A DNA stretch of 64,000 nucleotides from Bacteroidales bacterium UBA5281. Its GTDB lineage: Bacteria; Bacteroidota; Bacteroidia; Bacteroidales; Lentimicrobiaceae. Shown here piece after piece: positions 23,301-32,431 of the stretch. Under the pieces are notes generated by a model. The model did not search any database, was not told the origin of the DNA, and was given only the letters and a program-made list of their open reading frames with translations. Positions within the stretch are counted from its first letter, which is position 1; every line of letters begins with the position of its first letter. The translations under genes were made by a program, and so were the position numbers. The DNA lies in contig DHSR01000057.1 in the NCBI GenBank assembly GCA_002410555.1, forward strand, positions 47,492-111,491, read 5' to 3'.

Positions 23301-25760
23301 AATGGGCCTGCGCTGGCTAAGCCAGGTAGGGATTTGCTTTATACCAACAAAAGCGGGTTGTGTGTTTATTCTGGCTTCAGTGTAACGATTTACGGGTCGA
23401 CCAGTCTCATCAAAAACGGTGGTAAACAGCCGGGCATTCAGCAGTCCAATATTGCTGAACGAAGGCAACTGAAATGTCTGTTTAAGTTTGCCATCGGTAC
23501 CGGTGGTACCTTCCATTAGTTGTTGATCAAAGGTGATTTCGCCGGCAGTGGTAATGTTGAAATTATATGCTTCATATCCGGAAGGGTTAAAGTTATCGCG
23601 GCTAATGCGTAATTCCGATTCAACCTTACGTCCGGCAGCAGGAGGTCCGAATAAATTCGTGGCCTCAATTTCTGTTTCCAGCATTTCTCCCTGAGTGTAT
23701 ACCGGTTTGTTTGTCTTTACGTCCACTTTTATTCGATCGGGCATAAATTCTTCCACCGAAATCCGCCAGGACGAAAGCAACACATCAGTGGATGACTGCA
23801 CTTCTATAATGTAGGTTCCGGTAAGAGCGGTTACGGGTACCGGAAAGGTGAAAGCGGCTGCTCCATAGCTGTTAAGTGTAGCCCGTGATTTAAGAAAATC
23901 GCGGCCATCAGGAGAAATTACCCTGAATTTAATAGGAATTTCACCCGGTAACTCCCAGTTAAATGAGCGCATAATGGCATTGCAATTAACCGTATCTCCA
24001 GGCCGGAATAAATTGCGGTCACCATAAAGATACACGTCATAATTCAATCCGGCTGTGTATTTCCCGCCTACGTCAAAACGTGAAGTTTCAACTTTCGACT
24101 GGCTGAAAATTAATGCATTATAATCATCGTCAAGGTGAGCCGTAATTAAAGAGACTGTAAAGCCCGGCGCACTGCTTTGCATGTTGCTGAAACGTGCAAT
24201 GCCTTCGCTATTGGTTGTTGTTTCGTAAACTTGCTGATTGTTTTTGCTTATAAATTTTATGCGGACATTATTCAAGGGTTTTGCGGTGGCAATAGAGCGC
24301 ACGGCAACAAAAATTTCGTCGGTACCTTTATGAGCAATCAGGCCTATATTGGAGACGGCTATCAGTTGAACATCATTCAGCCATCGTTTGCCCTCCGCTT
24401 CCACTTTTATGGCATACAGGCCCTTGCGTGACGAAGACAATTGAAGTTCATCTGCATTCAAATGCAACAGTTTATCTGTACCATAGCGTGGCAATGAGCG
24501 GGTTTCTATGATTTTTGTGCTGATGATGCTTCCATAATCTTCTGAAAGACCATAATTGTAGTTCTCGTAGTAATCTCCATCCTGCTCATACCAGTCCCAT
24601 TCTTTTCCATTGCGCAAAAAATGCTGAATGTTATTGTCGTAAACCTTATAAACCGTAATTTTTATTTTTGGGATATTGATGATCCTGAGTGCAATATTGC
24701 TTTTGCCTTTGGGTGTGAGATACATAGCGTTGTCTTCGCTAAAGGCAATAAAGGGCTTCATGGCACCAAAATTCACGGTCTGCTGATAATCTTCGCCTAG
24801 TGAAGGCCCGAAAATACCTTGCAATTTGCCCGACACCGTGAGCTGGTATATCTGATCTTCTGCAAAAGCTCCTTTTAGTTTAAAACCACTGCTCAGATAG
24901 GAAATTTCAAAAGCTGTGACAGGCTCTGTAGTAATCATGCCTTTTAAAGACTGAGCCTGCTTAACCGGTTGTGAAGTAAATACATAGATGACTCCTTCAC
25001 CTTCCTCAAATTCTGTGGTAATTTCAGAAATAGCCATTTCATTGCGGGCTGGTATCCCAATATCCACGGTGATGTCCCCCGGTAAAGCACGGTCAGACCC
25101 CGGCACTTTCATTCCTTTATGGAGCGTGATGCGTATGGTTCCGTTTCTGGTTTTTCTAACCGGTGCAGGAAGGCTAAATTCCATTTCTGTGCCATTCGAC
25201 GGTGTAAGTAAGGTAAAATCCACCGGATTGTTATTCATCGAAATTCCGATATCTTTTTTCAGGGTAATGATATCTACCACATTCGAAAACTGAATATTTA
25301 CCCTGATCTGCACTACCTCTGCATGATCGGGATCAAGTGCCCAAAAAGCACGACTTGCGGTAATGTTGAGATATGGAGTATGGAAAGTAAGTGGTTTGTC
25401 ACTTAAACGGTACTTGTTTTTTGTGAACTTGAGTAAAGCTGGCAGCAGAGTGGCGGTGTAATCCGTATTGGGTTTAAACGAAGATGCCGGAGAAAACACC
25501 AACTGATGGTGCGAATTCCACATAAATCGGCCTTCGATTTCCGGACTAAAACGGAGATACTGCTCCTGACTCCATTGGCCAATGATAGAATCGGGCGCAA
25601 TGTCATGATTGAAGTTAAATTCCAGGTTTTGAACCGGATCTATTTGCTGATCGAAATTGGTAGATTCAACCCTGAGCTGATTACTTTGGGTGTTGCAACT
25701 TAGGAGCAAAGTCAGCAGGGTGTTGGTTAAAATGAAACTTGCCGTCCGGAATAAACGCAT
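20355..25760 (-). CDS. Alpha-2-macroglobulin family lipoprotein with thioester site
   Basis: A 1801-residue envelope protein, typical length for bacterial macroglobulins. The N-terminus is a lipoprotein signal (TLLTLLLSC), so it is lipid-anchored facing the periplasm. Many beta-rich MG domains follow, with the A2M-type segment VRYTVRIPEFSGKARIMAVSY. The thioester motif YGCLEQ is intact (C1342/Q1345), followed by the helical thioester domain (LQQYNGGLVMWPSGGE). Such proteins trap attacking proteases covalently. The usual partner, penicillin-binding protein PbpC, is not adjacent. Instead a membrane HEFGH protein follows after 7 bases. I saw no clear promoter in the 326 bases upstream. Confidence 0.92.
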   Translation of the reverse strand: MRLFRTASFILTNTLLTLLLSCNTQSNQLRVESTNFDQQIDPVQNLEFNFNHDIAPDSIIGQWSQEQYLRFSPEIEGRFMWNSHHQLVFSPASSFKPNTDYTATLLPALLKFTKNKYRLSDKPLTFHTPYLNITASRAFWALDPDHAEVVQIRVNIQFSNVVDIITLKKDIGISMNNNPVDFTLLTPSNGTEMEFSLPAPVRKTRNGTIRITLHKGMKVPGSDRALPGDITVDIGIPARNEMAISEITTEFEEGEGVIYVFTSQPVKQAQSLKGMITTEPVTAFEISYLSSGFKLKGAFAEDQIYQLTVSGKLQGIFGPSLGEDYQQTVNFGAMKPFIAFSEDNAMYLTPKGKSNIALRIINIPKIKITVYKVYDNNIQHFLRNGKEWDWYEQDGDYYENYNYGLSEDYGSIISTKIIETRSLPRYGTDKLLHLNADELQLSSSRKGLYAIKVEAEGKRWLNDVQLIAVSNIGLIAHKGTDEIFVAVRSIATAKPLNNVRIKFISKNNQQVYETTTNSEGIARFSNMQSSAPGFTVSLITAHLDDDYNALIFSQSKVETSRFDVGGKYTAGLNYDVYLYGDRNLFRPGDTVNCNAIMRSFNWELPGEIPIKFRVISPDGRDFLKSRATLNSYGAAAFTFPVPVTALTGTYIIEVQSSTDVLLSSWRISVEEFMPDRIKVDVKTNKPVYTQGEMLETEIEATNLFGPPAAGRKVESELRISRDNFNPSGYEAYNFNITTAGEITFDQQLMEGTTGTDGKLKQTFQLPSFSNIGLLNARLFTTVFDETGRPVNRYTEARINTQPAFVGIKQIPTWLSQRRPIGIQLVSLSNAGKAVETRVKLEVVRIQYQTVMEKKYGQIQYVSQRKETSVFSRAVTIKANGFALDYTPPHDGNFEIRVSLIDSKNYVKQNFYAYYGESGSMASYNINREGEIGIEMDKSQYTPGETARILFKTPFEGELLVTLERDKVLEHFTMQAGSAGATLNLKIKEEYLPNIYVSATLIRNIHNTSLPLTVAHGYANIGFNDPGRKMPLSITASSESRSKVAQTITVKTEPGAEVTIAVVDEGILQVKGYNSPDPYEWFFRKRALEVEAFDLFDALFPELGTPSSTGGDRGFDLGKRLNPLAGKRIKLLSFWSGPLKADAAGVVRYTVRIPEFSGKARIMAVSYNKNRYGGASKNMTIADPVVISTSLPRFLSPGDKVKVMATFTNTTKQEITAEVKSIVSGSLTTTQPTSGSIRLPAGKELQLPFELKAGKQTGMAKLSLQATSGNEKYTWTADVPVRPANLPQMVTKGGIIRDNEQVTFSSASELMPGTIETEGLLTSNPMGEYAQNLSELINYPYGCLEQVISKVFPQLYYEDLSKMLSQKPSPLKPDPNTNVQEAVRRIASLQQYNGGLVMWPSGGEVNWWNTAYAGHFLYEADKAGYTTNPTVSENINRYLTAMIKQKPSTAYYFMDEGRWRSRTFSQREIFYSLYVLALNGKQHIPTMNYYKARLEDLTADSRFMLASAYYLIGDAGSARQISRYESKPEGESRRMTGGSYSSPIRDHAISLYTLISSSPDDPKIPLLAKQLSEMVRGTKWMSTQENVFTLLAFGKMAARITPGNVTVAVTAQNKLLAEYKGKDTNFSTRSSDVKLTASGKGSLYYLIQSEGIPISGLNRQEDQILRVRRQLLTRDGQPVNTNNLHTNDLLVVKITLSTTDNSLMDNIIITDLLPACFEAENTRLTTGRDINWAKEQAQPDHLDFRDDRINIFASIKNTGPLQFYYMVRVINPGDFTWGSVGAVAMYNGFYYSYADHTTLKVK

Positions 25761-26086
25761 GGTATAAGGTTTAAATGTTAACTATTGGGTTGTCAATTTT
25801 GCCGTTGGAGTGATGATGGTTTTAGTGATTTAGCACTACCTGATAAAGGTTCTGTCTTTAGTTTTTTTCAGATTTGTTTTTTTTTTGAACATACTCATCT
25901 TCCTCCCGCCAATCTTTACATTGGGCTAATTTACGAAGTTTTTATTCTGACACAAGTAGTTTTTACCGGTTTTTATTTCTGGCCTGTATTTTTCGAATAA
26001 AAGCGGCAGGTATTTCAGAAAAAGCAGACATAAAAAAAACCGGCAATCTGCCGGTCTTTATTAGCTGTGATCTTATTTTAAACAAT
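25761..26086. other. 326-base intergenic region before the macroglobulin gene
   Basis: It holds the terminator of the upstream M20 gene (26032-26055) and an AT-rich stretch with long T-runs (25863-25885). I found no TAnnTTTG element on the minus strand and no gene. The 71-residue plus-strand frame 25785-26000 looks spurious. Confidence 0.5.
26032..26055 (-). terminator. Terminator of the M20 dipeptidase gene
   Basis: On the minus strand ACCGGCA-GAT-TGCCGGT is followed by eight T. It lies 32 bases after the stop at 26087. Confidence 0.85.
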
Positions 26087-27460
26087 CTAAACCTTTCTGA
26101 ACTCACTAAAAAATTTGTAGAACCAGGGAATGGTTTCAATGCCTTTGTATAAGTTAAACAGTGGATAATTCTCATTGGGAGAGTGAATGGCATCTGATTC
26201 GAGACCGAAGCCCATCAAAATAGATTTTATGCCGAGTACTTTTTCGAAAGTTGAAATAATGGGAATGCTTCCTCCACTGCGCACAGGTACCGGTTTTTTG
26301 CCAAAGGTGGTCTCGTAAGCTTTGCTGGCAGCCTGATAGGCAGGTGTATCGGTTGGCGACACATAGCCTTGCCCGCCATGAAGCGGCGTTACGGTGACTT
26401 TTACCGAATCCGGAGCAATGCTTTCGAAATGCTTTTTAAACAATTCAGCAATTTCTTCGTGATCCTGGTCGGGAACGAGGCGCATGGAAATTTTGGCCGA
26501 TGCCTTAGAAGGAAGTACTGTTTTGGCACCCTCACCGGTATATCCTCCCCAGATGCCACAAACATCAAGGGTAGGCCTGATTCCGGTGCGCTCGATGGTT
26601 GAATAACCTTCTTCACCATGCAGTGCAGCCACATCAATGGCTTTTTTATATTCTTCCTCGTCAAAGGGAGCTTTAGCCATTTCGGCGCGCTCTTCGGCAC
26701 TCAATTCAATGACCTTGTCGTAAAAACCGGGGACGGTAATGCGGTTTTTTTCATTGGTAAGCGAGGCTATCATCTGCGACAAGATATTGATCGGATTGGC
26801 GACTGCGCCACCGAAAAGACCTGAATGCAGGTCGCGGTTTGGTCCGGTAACTTCCACTTCAAGATAGGCCAGACCACGAAGACCAACAGTAATACTGGGG
26901 ATATCCTGTGCAATCATCCCGGTATCTGAAACAAGAATGATGTCTGCTTTCAGCATTTCTTTGTGATCATTGCAGAACTTTTCAAGGTTGGGCGAACCAA
27001 TTTCTTCTTCACCTTCAATCATGAATTTCACATTACAAGCAAGGGTTCCGGTCTGTACCATAGCTTCAAATGCTTTGGCATGCATAAAAGCCTGACCTTT
27101 GTCATCGTCAGCACCACGGGCATATATTTTTCCGTCACGAATTTCCGGCTCGAATGGGGGTGATTTCCAAAGATCAAGCGGATCAACAGGCATTACATCA
27201 TAATGACCATATACCAGTACCGTCGGCAAAGAGGCATCCACCATTTTTTCGCCATATACAACCGGATTCCCGGCAGTGGCAATGATTTCGGCTTTATCGG
27301 CCCCGGCTTTAATGATACTTTCTTTCCAGTATTCAGCCGCCCGTTGCATATCGGGTTTGTGATCGGCAATCGAACTGATGGAGGGAATGCGAATCAATCC
27401 GAAAAGTTCTTCAAGGAAGCGCTGTTTATTGGCTTCAAGGTAATGAGCTAATTTTTCCAT
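26087..27460 (-). CDS. M20 family dipeptidase (metallopeptidase)
   Basis: A 457-residue cytoplasmic peptidase of the M20 family (carnosinase/PepV-like dipeptidases). The two-zinc ligands are visible in order: YGHYDVMPVDP, RGADDDKGQ (bridging Asp), EGEEEIGS (catalytic Glu pair), VSDTGM and, near the C-terminus, DAIHSPNENY. A lid or dimerisation insert occupies about residues 200-350. It probably completes peptide utilisation by splitting dipeptides. It is monocistronic with a clear terminator. No strong promoter element was seen upstream. Confidence 0.92.
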   Translation of the reverse strand: MEKLAHYLEANKQRFLEELFGLIRIPSISSIADHKPDMQRAAEYWKESIIKAGADKAEIIATAGNPVVYGEKMVDASLPTVLVYGHYDVMPVDPLDLWKSPPFEPEIRDGKIYARGADDDKGQAFMHAKAFEAMVQTGTLACNVKFMIEGEEEIGSPNLEKFCNDHKEMLKADIILVSDTGMIAQDIPSITVGLRGLAYLEVEVTGPNRDLHSGLFGGAVANPINILSQMIASLTNEKNRITVPGFYDKVIELSAEERAEMAKAPFDEEEYKKAIDVAALHGEEGYSTIERTGIRPTLDVCGIWGGYTGEGAKTVLPSKASAKISMRLVPDQDHEEIAELFKKHFESIAPDSVKVTVTPLHGGQGYVSPTDTPAYQAASKAYETTFGKKPVPVRSGGSIPIISTFEKVLGIKSILMGFGLESDAIHSPNENYPLFNLYKGIETIPWFYKFFSEFRKV

Positions 27461-27615
27461 AAAAAATTGGTTATTGTAATTATTTTGGCATAAAATTACA
27501 TCTTTTTCATAGATATTACCCCTTTTTAGGTTTTAAACTGCGTATTCATAGGCCCGATCCATTGGTTTATTTCAAAATAATGACATATTTTTAAAGTTTG
27601 AATACAAAAAAGACC

Positions 27616-27623
27616 TATTTTTG
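27616..27623 (+). promoter_or_regulatory. -7 promoter element of the choice-of-anchor L gene
   Basis: TATTTTTG matches TAnnTTTG, 62 bases before the start at 27686. A TTTG at 27597-27600 is closer than the usual -33 spacing. Confidence 0.45.
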
Positions 27624-27685
27624 TGGATACCGGGAATTTTCATTTTTCTGACACTCTTGTCGATTTATTTGGTTAATTATTTGCT

Positions 27686-30600
27686 ATGAAACTCATGCCT
27701 ATCCAATGCATTTGTTCTTTAATTTATTGTAAATGCTTCAGGAGATTATCCTTTGGCTTTTATGGAATTTTCATGATCCTCTTTTTTTTATGGCCCATGA
27801 CAAAAGTCAATGCTCAGATTTTTCCAGATTATTCGGTTGTGGAAGGGGTGGATCCTGAAGTATTGGTCAGGCAAATACTTGTCGGTAGTGGCATTGAGAC
27901 GTCAAACATAACTTATACCGGTGCTGCCAATGCACGGGGATCTTTTTCGGGCAAATCAAATCTGGGCATTAACTCAGGGGTAATACTTACATCGGGCAGG
28001 GCCGGAAATTCAAAAGGACCCAACAATGAAACCGGGAAAGGTTCAAAAATGGGTACACCCGGCGATCCTGCCCTTAGCCAGCTTTGTGGTCAAACCACCA
28101 ATGATGCCAGCATTCTTGAATTTGACTTTATACCACAAAGTAATGTGGTGGAATTCAGATATGTATTTGGTTCTGAAGAGTATCCTGAGTACGTTAATTC
28201 GATCAATGATGTTTTTGGTTTTTTTATAAGCGGACCCGGTATTTCTGGTCCATATACTGCTCCTCCGGGTTTTCCCAATGGAGCACGCAACATTGCAGTA
28301 GTTCCCAATACACTTCCATCTGCACCAGTATCAATAAATAATATTAATAACGGCAGGAATAACAATGGTCCGTGTGTAAATTGCCAATATTATGTTAATA
28401 ATGGAACCGGTACTACCCCGGCGGCAAATCCATACATTCAATACGATGGCTTTACCACTGTACTTACTGCCCGCGCCGATGTTATACCCTGTGAAACCTA
28501 TCACATAAAACTGGCTATTGCTGATGCTTCTGATGATATACTTGATTCAGGCGTCTTCCTTGAAGCCAATAGTTTTTCAAGCATAGGGCTGGCTGCAAAT
28601 GTTGCTTTCACCCATACCATGGTCGATACCGCTGTTGAAGGATGTAATAGTGCCTCGATTGCCTTTAAGCTTTTTCAGATCACACCGGTAGGCTACCCAA
28701 TCAATATTGAAATTGGAGGTACAGCAGAAAATGGAGTAGATTATGATTCTATTCCCGGACAGATTGTAATTCCTCAGGGTGATAGCATGGCGGTGCTGGT
28801 AATCAATCCCATCGAGGATGGCATTCCTGAAGATGAAGTTGAAACCGTTACCATAATTTATAACACATCAATTTGCGGTGAGGTTTTGGATACGTTAACC
28901 ATTTATATAAAGGATTATCCCAACTACAGTACTTCTGCCTCACCGGGACGGCAGGTTAATTGTCACGATACCATTCAGTTATGGGCAGCAGCCGATGGAG
29001 GAGTCGAACCTTACTATTTTGAATGGAGTACAGGAGATTCCACCGATATAGTGACGGTGGTGGCTGAAAATACCACCCAATATACAGTACGCATCAGCGA
29101 TGTTTGTGGTTCTTTCGAAGACCAGAGTATTAATATTTCGGTGGTTGGACCGGTGGCTGATGCAGGAGAAGATGTGCCCATTTGTCTCAACGATGATGTA
29201 ACCCTTACTGTTCAGGGAGGGACAAGCTGGCTATGGAATCCGGGTGGATATACTACGCAGTCAATCACTATAAGCCCGCCGGTGACCACTACTTTTACCG
29301 TTACCGTATATGATGAATGTGGCAATACCGATACCGATGAAGTCACCGTTCTGGTGGATCAGCCTTTTGCCGATGCCGGTGAAGATAAAAATATTTGCGT
29401 GGGCGAAGAGGTTGTCCTCCAGGCCAATGATACGCCCAATGGTGCCTGGTTGTGGACCGATATGTCATCAGGTCAAACTTACAACGGACGTACCATTACC
29501 GTAACCCCTGGGGATACACGTCAGTTTTGCGTGGATGTGACCGATAACTGTGGCAATACCCTGCGGGATTGTATGAATGTGGATGTATTTCAACTGAGCG
29601 TAGAAGCCGGAGCCGACAGGACTATTTGCGTTGGTGAAATGTTGCAGCTCACCGGAACTTCATCTACCGGAAATGGCACCTTTACCTGGACAGATGGTGT
29701 CAATACATTTAACGGTGCCAGCATTGAAGTCTCACCTGAATCTACAACCACTTACTCACTTTCGGTGGATGATGGTTGTGTGAAGACCGATGAGGTAACC
29801 GTTACCGTAAATCCATTGCCGCCGGTAAATGCCTCTTCAGGCCTGAACTCCATTTGTCCCGACGAAACACTTACGCTAAATGCTTCCGGTGCCATAACTT
29901 ACACCTGGAGTGCAATGCCTGCTGATCCTACACTTCTGGGGCAGGAGAACAATCCTTCACCTCAGGTGGTGCCAACACAAAATACAACCTATACCTTGTC
30001 AGGCACTGATGCCAATAATTGTGTAAATAGTGATGACATCACCATTACCTTAAAGGAAAGAATGCTCGCAGATTTCAGCCCGGCTCAGCCCGCAGTTTGC
30101 CAGGAAGAACCATTGCTGATCTCATATACAGCCAACGGCCCTGCAAATGCCACGTACGACTGGGATTTTGACGGTGGCATTACATCCGGTGCCGGACAGG
30201 GGCCGCATCCGGTGAGCTGGGCAGATGCCGGAACTAAAGAAATATCTTTGGTGGTGACTTATCTGGGATGTGTAAGCGAAGTGTATACCCAATCGGTGGA
30301 AGTAAATCCGACGCCGCTCCCTGACTTTACAAGCAGCGATATGGCCGGCTGTATGCCCTGGGAAGTCAACTTTTCTGATGCGTCTTCCAATATTGTAAAC
30401 GGAACTACCTTTTCATGGGATTTTGGTGGAGATGGATCTGCTGCCGGGAATTCTGTAACCCACGAATTTTCTACAGATGGCGTTTATGATGTGTCACTCA
30501 CCGTAACCAATCCGGGGAACTGTTCCCGGGTTAAAACTATGCCGTCACTCATTACCGTATGGCCATTGCCGGAGGCTGCTTTTACTGTAAACCCTGAATC

Positions 30601-31087
30601 CTCAAGTATGAAGGATCCGGTGATCTCATTTTCGGGCATTTCCGTGGGCGATGGGTTGGCATACTCCTGGAATACCGGAGATGGTGCTGTTTACTCCACT
30701 CCTGAATTTATTCATACCTATGCGGATTCCGGATATTTCCGGGTAATTTTAAAGGTTACCAATGATAAGGGATGTGTAAACGAGATGGAAAAAACAGTTT
30801 ACATCAGTCCCCGGTATATGTTGCACATTCCCACCGCTTTTACACCCGATGGGGACGGCATCAACGATGTGTTTCTGGTTCGTGGAAACGGAGTCAGGGA
30901 GTATCGCATCAACATCTATAATCAATGGGGCGAAAATGTTTTCTCTTCATCTGATATTCAGGAACATTGGGATGGCACCAACAACGGGGTAAAGCTTCAA
31001 CCCGGTCTGTATGTGTATCGCATTTACTTTAAAGACGAGAATAACGAAGTTACCGAAACCACCGGGAGTATATTTATTGTGAAATAA
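27686..31087 (+). CDS. Secreted T9SS cargo: choice-of-anchor L, Ig-like/PKD repeats, type B sorting domain
   Basis: A 1133-residue surface or secreted protein. A long signal peptide ends near VNAQ (residue 44). Residues 45-310 match a choice-of-anchor L domain (VVEFRYVFGSEEYPEYV, NDVFGFFISGP). Residues 310-405 look Calx-beta-like (TAENGVDYDSIPG). Three or more Ig-like repeats of about 85 residues follow, with the motif DAGED..IC...V.L. Next come PKD-type domains (YDWDFDGG, FSWDFGGDG). The last 85 residues are the gliding-motility-type (type B) sorting domain, PTAFTPDGDGINDVF to the terminal FIVK. It is exported by Sec and then the type IX system. Probable adhesin or structural matrix protein; ligand unknown. 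Confidence 0.88.
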   Translation: MKLMPIQCICSLIYCKCFRRLSFGFYGIFMILFFLWPMTKVNAQIFPDYSVVEGVDPEVLVRQILVGSGIETSNITYTGAANARGSFSGKSNLGINSGVILTSGRAGNSKGPNNETGKGSKMGTPGDPALSQLCGQTTNDASILEFDFIPQSNVVEFRYVFGSEEYPEYVNSINDVFGFFISGPGISGPYTAPPGFPNGARNIAVVPNTLPSAPVSINNINNGRNNNGPCVNCQYYVNNGTGTTPAANPYIQYDGFTTVLTARADVIPCETYHIKLAIADASDDILDSGVFLEANSFSSIGLAANVAFTHTMVDTAVEGCNSASIAFKLFQITPVGYPINIEIGGTAENGVDYDSIPGQIVIPQGDSMAVLVINPIEDGIPEDEVETVTIIYNTSICGEVLDTLTIYIKDYPNYSTSASPGRQVNCHDTIQLWAAADGGVEPYYFEWSTGDSTDIVTVVAENTTQYTVRISDVCGSFEDQSINISVVGPVADAGEDVPICLNDDVTLTVQGGTSWLWNPGGYTTQSITISPPVTTTFTVTVYDECGNTDTDEVTVLVDQPFADAGEDKNICVGEEVVLQANDTPNGAWLWTDMSSGQTYNGRTITVTPGDTRQFCVDVTDNCGNTLRDCMNVDVFQLSVEAGADRTICVGEMLQLTGTSSTGNGTFTWTDGVNTFNGASIEVSPESTTTYSLSVDDGCVKTDEVTVTVNPLPPVNASSGLNSICPDETLTLNASGAITYTWSAMPADPTLLGQENNPSPQVVPTQNTTYTLSGTDANNCVNSDDITITLKERMLADFSPAQPAVCQEEPLLISYTANGPANATYDWDFDGGITSGAGQGPHPVSWADAGTKEISLVVTYLGCVSEVYTQSVEVNPTPLPDFTSSDMAGCMPWEVNFSDASSNIVNGTTFSWDFGGDGSAAGNSVTHEFSTDGVYDVSLTVTNPGNCSRVKTMPSLITVWPLPEAAFTVNPESSSMKDPVISFSGISVGDGLAYSWNTGDGAVYSTPEFIHTYADSGYFRVILKVTNDKGCVNEMEKTVYISPRYMLHIPTAFTPDGDGINDVFLVRGNGVREYRINIYNQWGENVFSSSDIQEHWDGTNNGVKLQPGLYVYRIYFKDENNEVTETTGSIFIVK

Positions 31088-31115
31088 TCACTACCTTCAT
31101 TTCCATGCATTTTTC

Positions 31116-31123
31116 TAACTTTG
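31116..31123 (+). promoter_or_regulatory. -7 promoter element of gapA
   Basis: TAACTTTG matches TAnnTTTG and lies 22 bases before the gapA start codon. Confidence 0.6.
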
Positions 31124-31145
31124 GCGAAAATTTCTGATTTTCGTT

Positions 31146-32156
31146 ATGTCAACAATAAAAGTAGCCATCAATGGATTTGGCCGTATTGGCCGGATCACCT
31201 TTAGGGCCTTGCTTCAAAAGCAAAATATTCAGGTAATTGCTGTAAATGACCTCACCGACGCCGACATGCTGGCGCACCTGCTTAAATATGATTCCGTACA
31301 CGGTCAATTTTCGGGAACCATTGAAACTGATGGGGATTTTCTAATTGTGAACGGCCATAAGATTAAGGTGTTTGCTCAGGAAGCACCTGGCAGCATTGAC
31401 TGGGGAGCATTGGGCATTGATGTAGTTATAGAGTCTACCGGCAAGTTTACCGATAAGGCTGCCGCTATGAAGCATGTGGAAGCCGGCGCACGTAAAGTAA
31501 TTATTTCGGCACCAGCCAAAACCGATCACAATGATGTGAAATATGTGGTGCTGGGCATCAATGATGACATTATCGACAAGGAGGATGTAATTATTTCAAA
31601 TGCCTCATGTACCACCAATTGTGTAGCACCCATGATTAAAGTGCTCGACGACCTGTGGGGAATTGATAAAGGTTTCATCACTACAGTGCATTCCTATACC
31701 CGCGATCAAAACCTTATTGACGCGCCCCATGCCGATAAAAGGCGGGCCAGAGCAGCCGCTTACAGTATTATCCCAACCACCACGGGCGCAGCAAAAGCTG
31801 CCACCAAAATATTCCCTCACCTTAAACAAAACCTGGGAGGCGCCGGAATAAGGGTGCCTGTCCCCGATGGTTCTCTGACTGACCTGACCTGTACACTTAA
31901 AAAATCAACGAGCATAGAAGAGATTAATGCAGCTTTCCGTCAGGCTGCTGAAGGCTATCTTAAAGGCATCCTGGAATATACCGAAGATCCCATTGTCTCG
32001 GTGGATATCCTGGGCAATCCGCATTCGGCCATTTTTGATGCCGGACTTACAGCGGTGCTCGGAGATAAAAACAAGCTGGTAAAAATTGTTGCCTGGTATG
32101 ACAACGAGAGTGGCTATGCCCATCGCCTGGCTGATCTCGTGGAAAAATTTGCCTGA
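31146..32156 (+). CDS. gapA: Glyceraldehyde-3-phosphate dehydrogenase, type I
   Basis: A 336-residue glycolytic enzyme converting glyceraldehyde-3-phosphate to 1,3-bisphosphoglycerate. It has the N-terminal Rossmann motif INGFGRIGR, the active-site SNASCTTNC with C155, the partner His H182 in TVHSYT, and the C-terminal WYDNESGYAHR. Length is standard. It has its own promoter element and a strong terminator, so it is monocistronic and insulated from the flanking secreted-protein genes. Confidence 0.97.
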   Translation: MSTIKVAINGFGRIGRITFRALLQKQNIQVIAVNDLTDADMLAHLLKYDSVHGQFSGTIETDGDFLIVNGHKIKVFAQEAPGSIDWGALGIDVVIESTGKFTDKAAAMKHVEAGARKVIISAPAKTDHNDVKYVVLGINDDIIDKEDVIISNASCTTNCVAPMIKVLDDLWGIDKGFITTVHSYTRDQNLIDAPHADKRRARAAAYSIIPTTTGAAKAATKIFPHLKQNLGGAGIRVPVPDGSLTDLTCTLKKSTSIEEINAAFRQAAEGYLKGILEYTEDPIVSVDILGNPHSAIFDAGLTAVLGDKNKLVKIVAWYDNESGYAHRLADLVEKFA

Positions 32157-32179
32157 GAAGATTTTTTTCGCATCAAGAC

Positions 32180-32214
32180 AAAAAAAAGACGGAGAAGTTC
32201 TCTGTCTTTTTTTT
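32180..32214 (+). terminator. Terminator of gapA
   Basis: An A-run and stem AAAAAGACGGAGA pair with TCTCTGTCTTTTT (one G-T pair) around a three-base loop. A long T-run follows, starting 23 bases after the gapA stop. The symmetric A/T runs may also allow termination on the minus strand. Confidence 0.85.
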
Positions 32215-32256
32215 AATATATGACTCAAGTCTAAAAAATATAAATAAAAAAATGCC

Positions 32257-32393
32257 ATTAAACCACGAAGTTACTAAGTTGTACAAGGCTCTGTATATCA
32301 GTAATTAAAACTTTGTAAAGCTTTGAGCCTGAATACCTGCCTGCACATGCACGCGGGCAGGCGCATGTGGGCAAGTCTTTGTACCTTAGTGGC
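32257..32393. repeat. Degenerate dispersed intergenic repeat with inverted ends
   Basis: The left end, accacgaagttactaagttg tacaag, is loosely the reverse complement of the right end, ctttgtaccttagtggc. The centre holds a GC-rich hairpin, CCTGCC(N)GGGCAGG, near 32337-32364, with the palindrome TGCACATGCA inside. The form resembles the dispersed 'accacgaag ... ctttgtaccttagtggc' repeats of Bacteroidota chromosomes; a fragment of the same type lies at 3488-3512. Confidence 0.55.
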
Positions 32394-32431
32394 AAAAAAA
32401 GAATTTTTATTCTAAGCTCATATATTGGAAG

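Noticed and set aside
25785..26000. 71-residue plus-strand frame
   Set aside because: It is opposite to both neighbours, Phe-rich because of long T-runs, and overlaps no recognisable signal.
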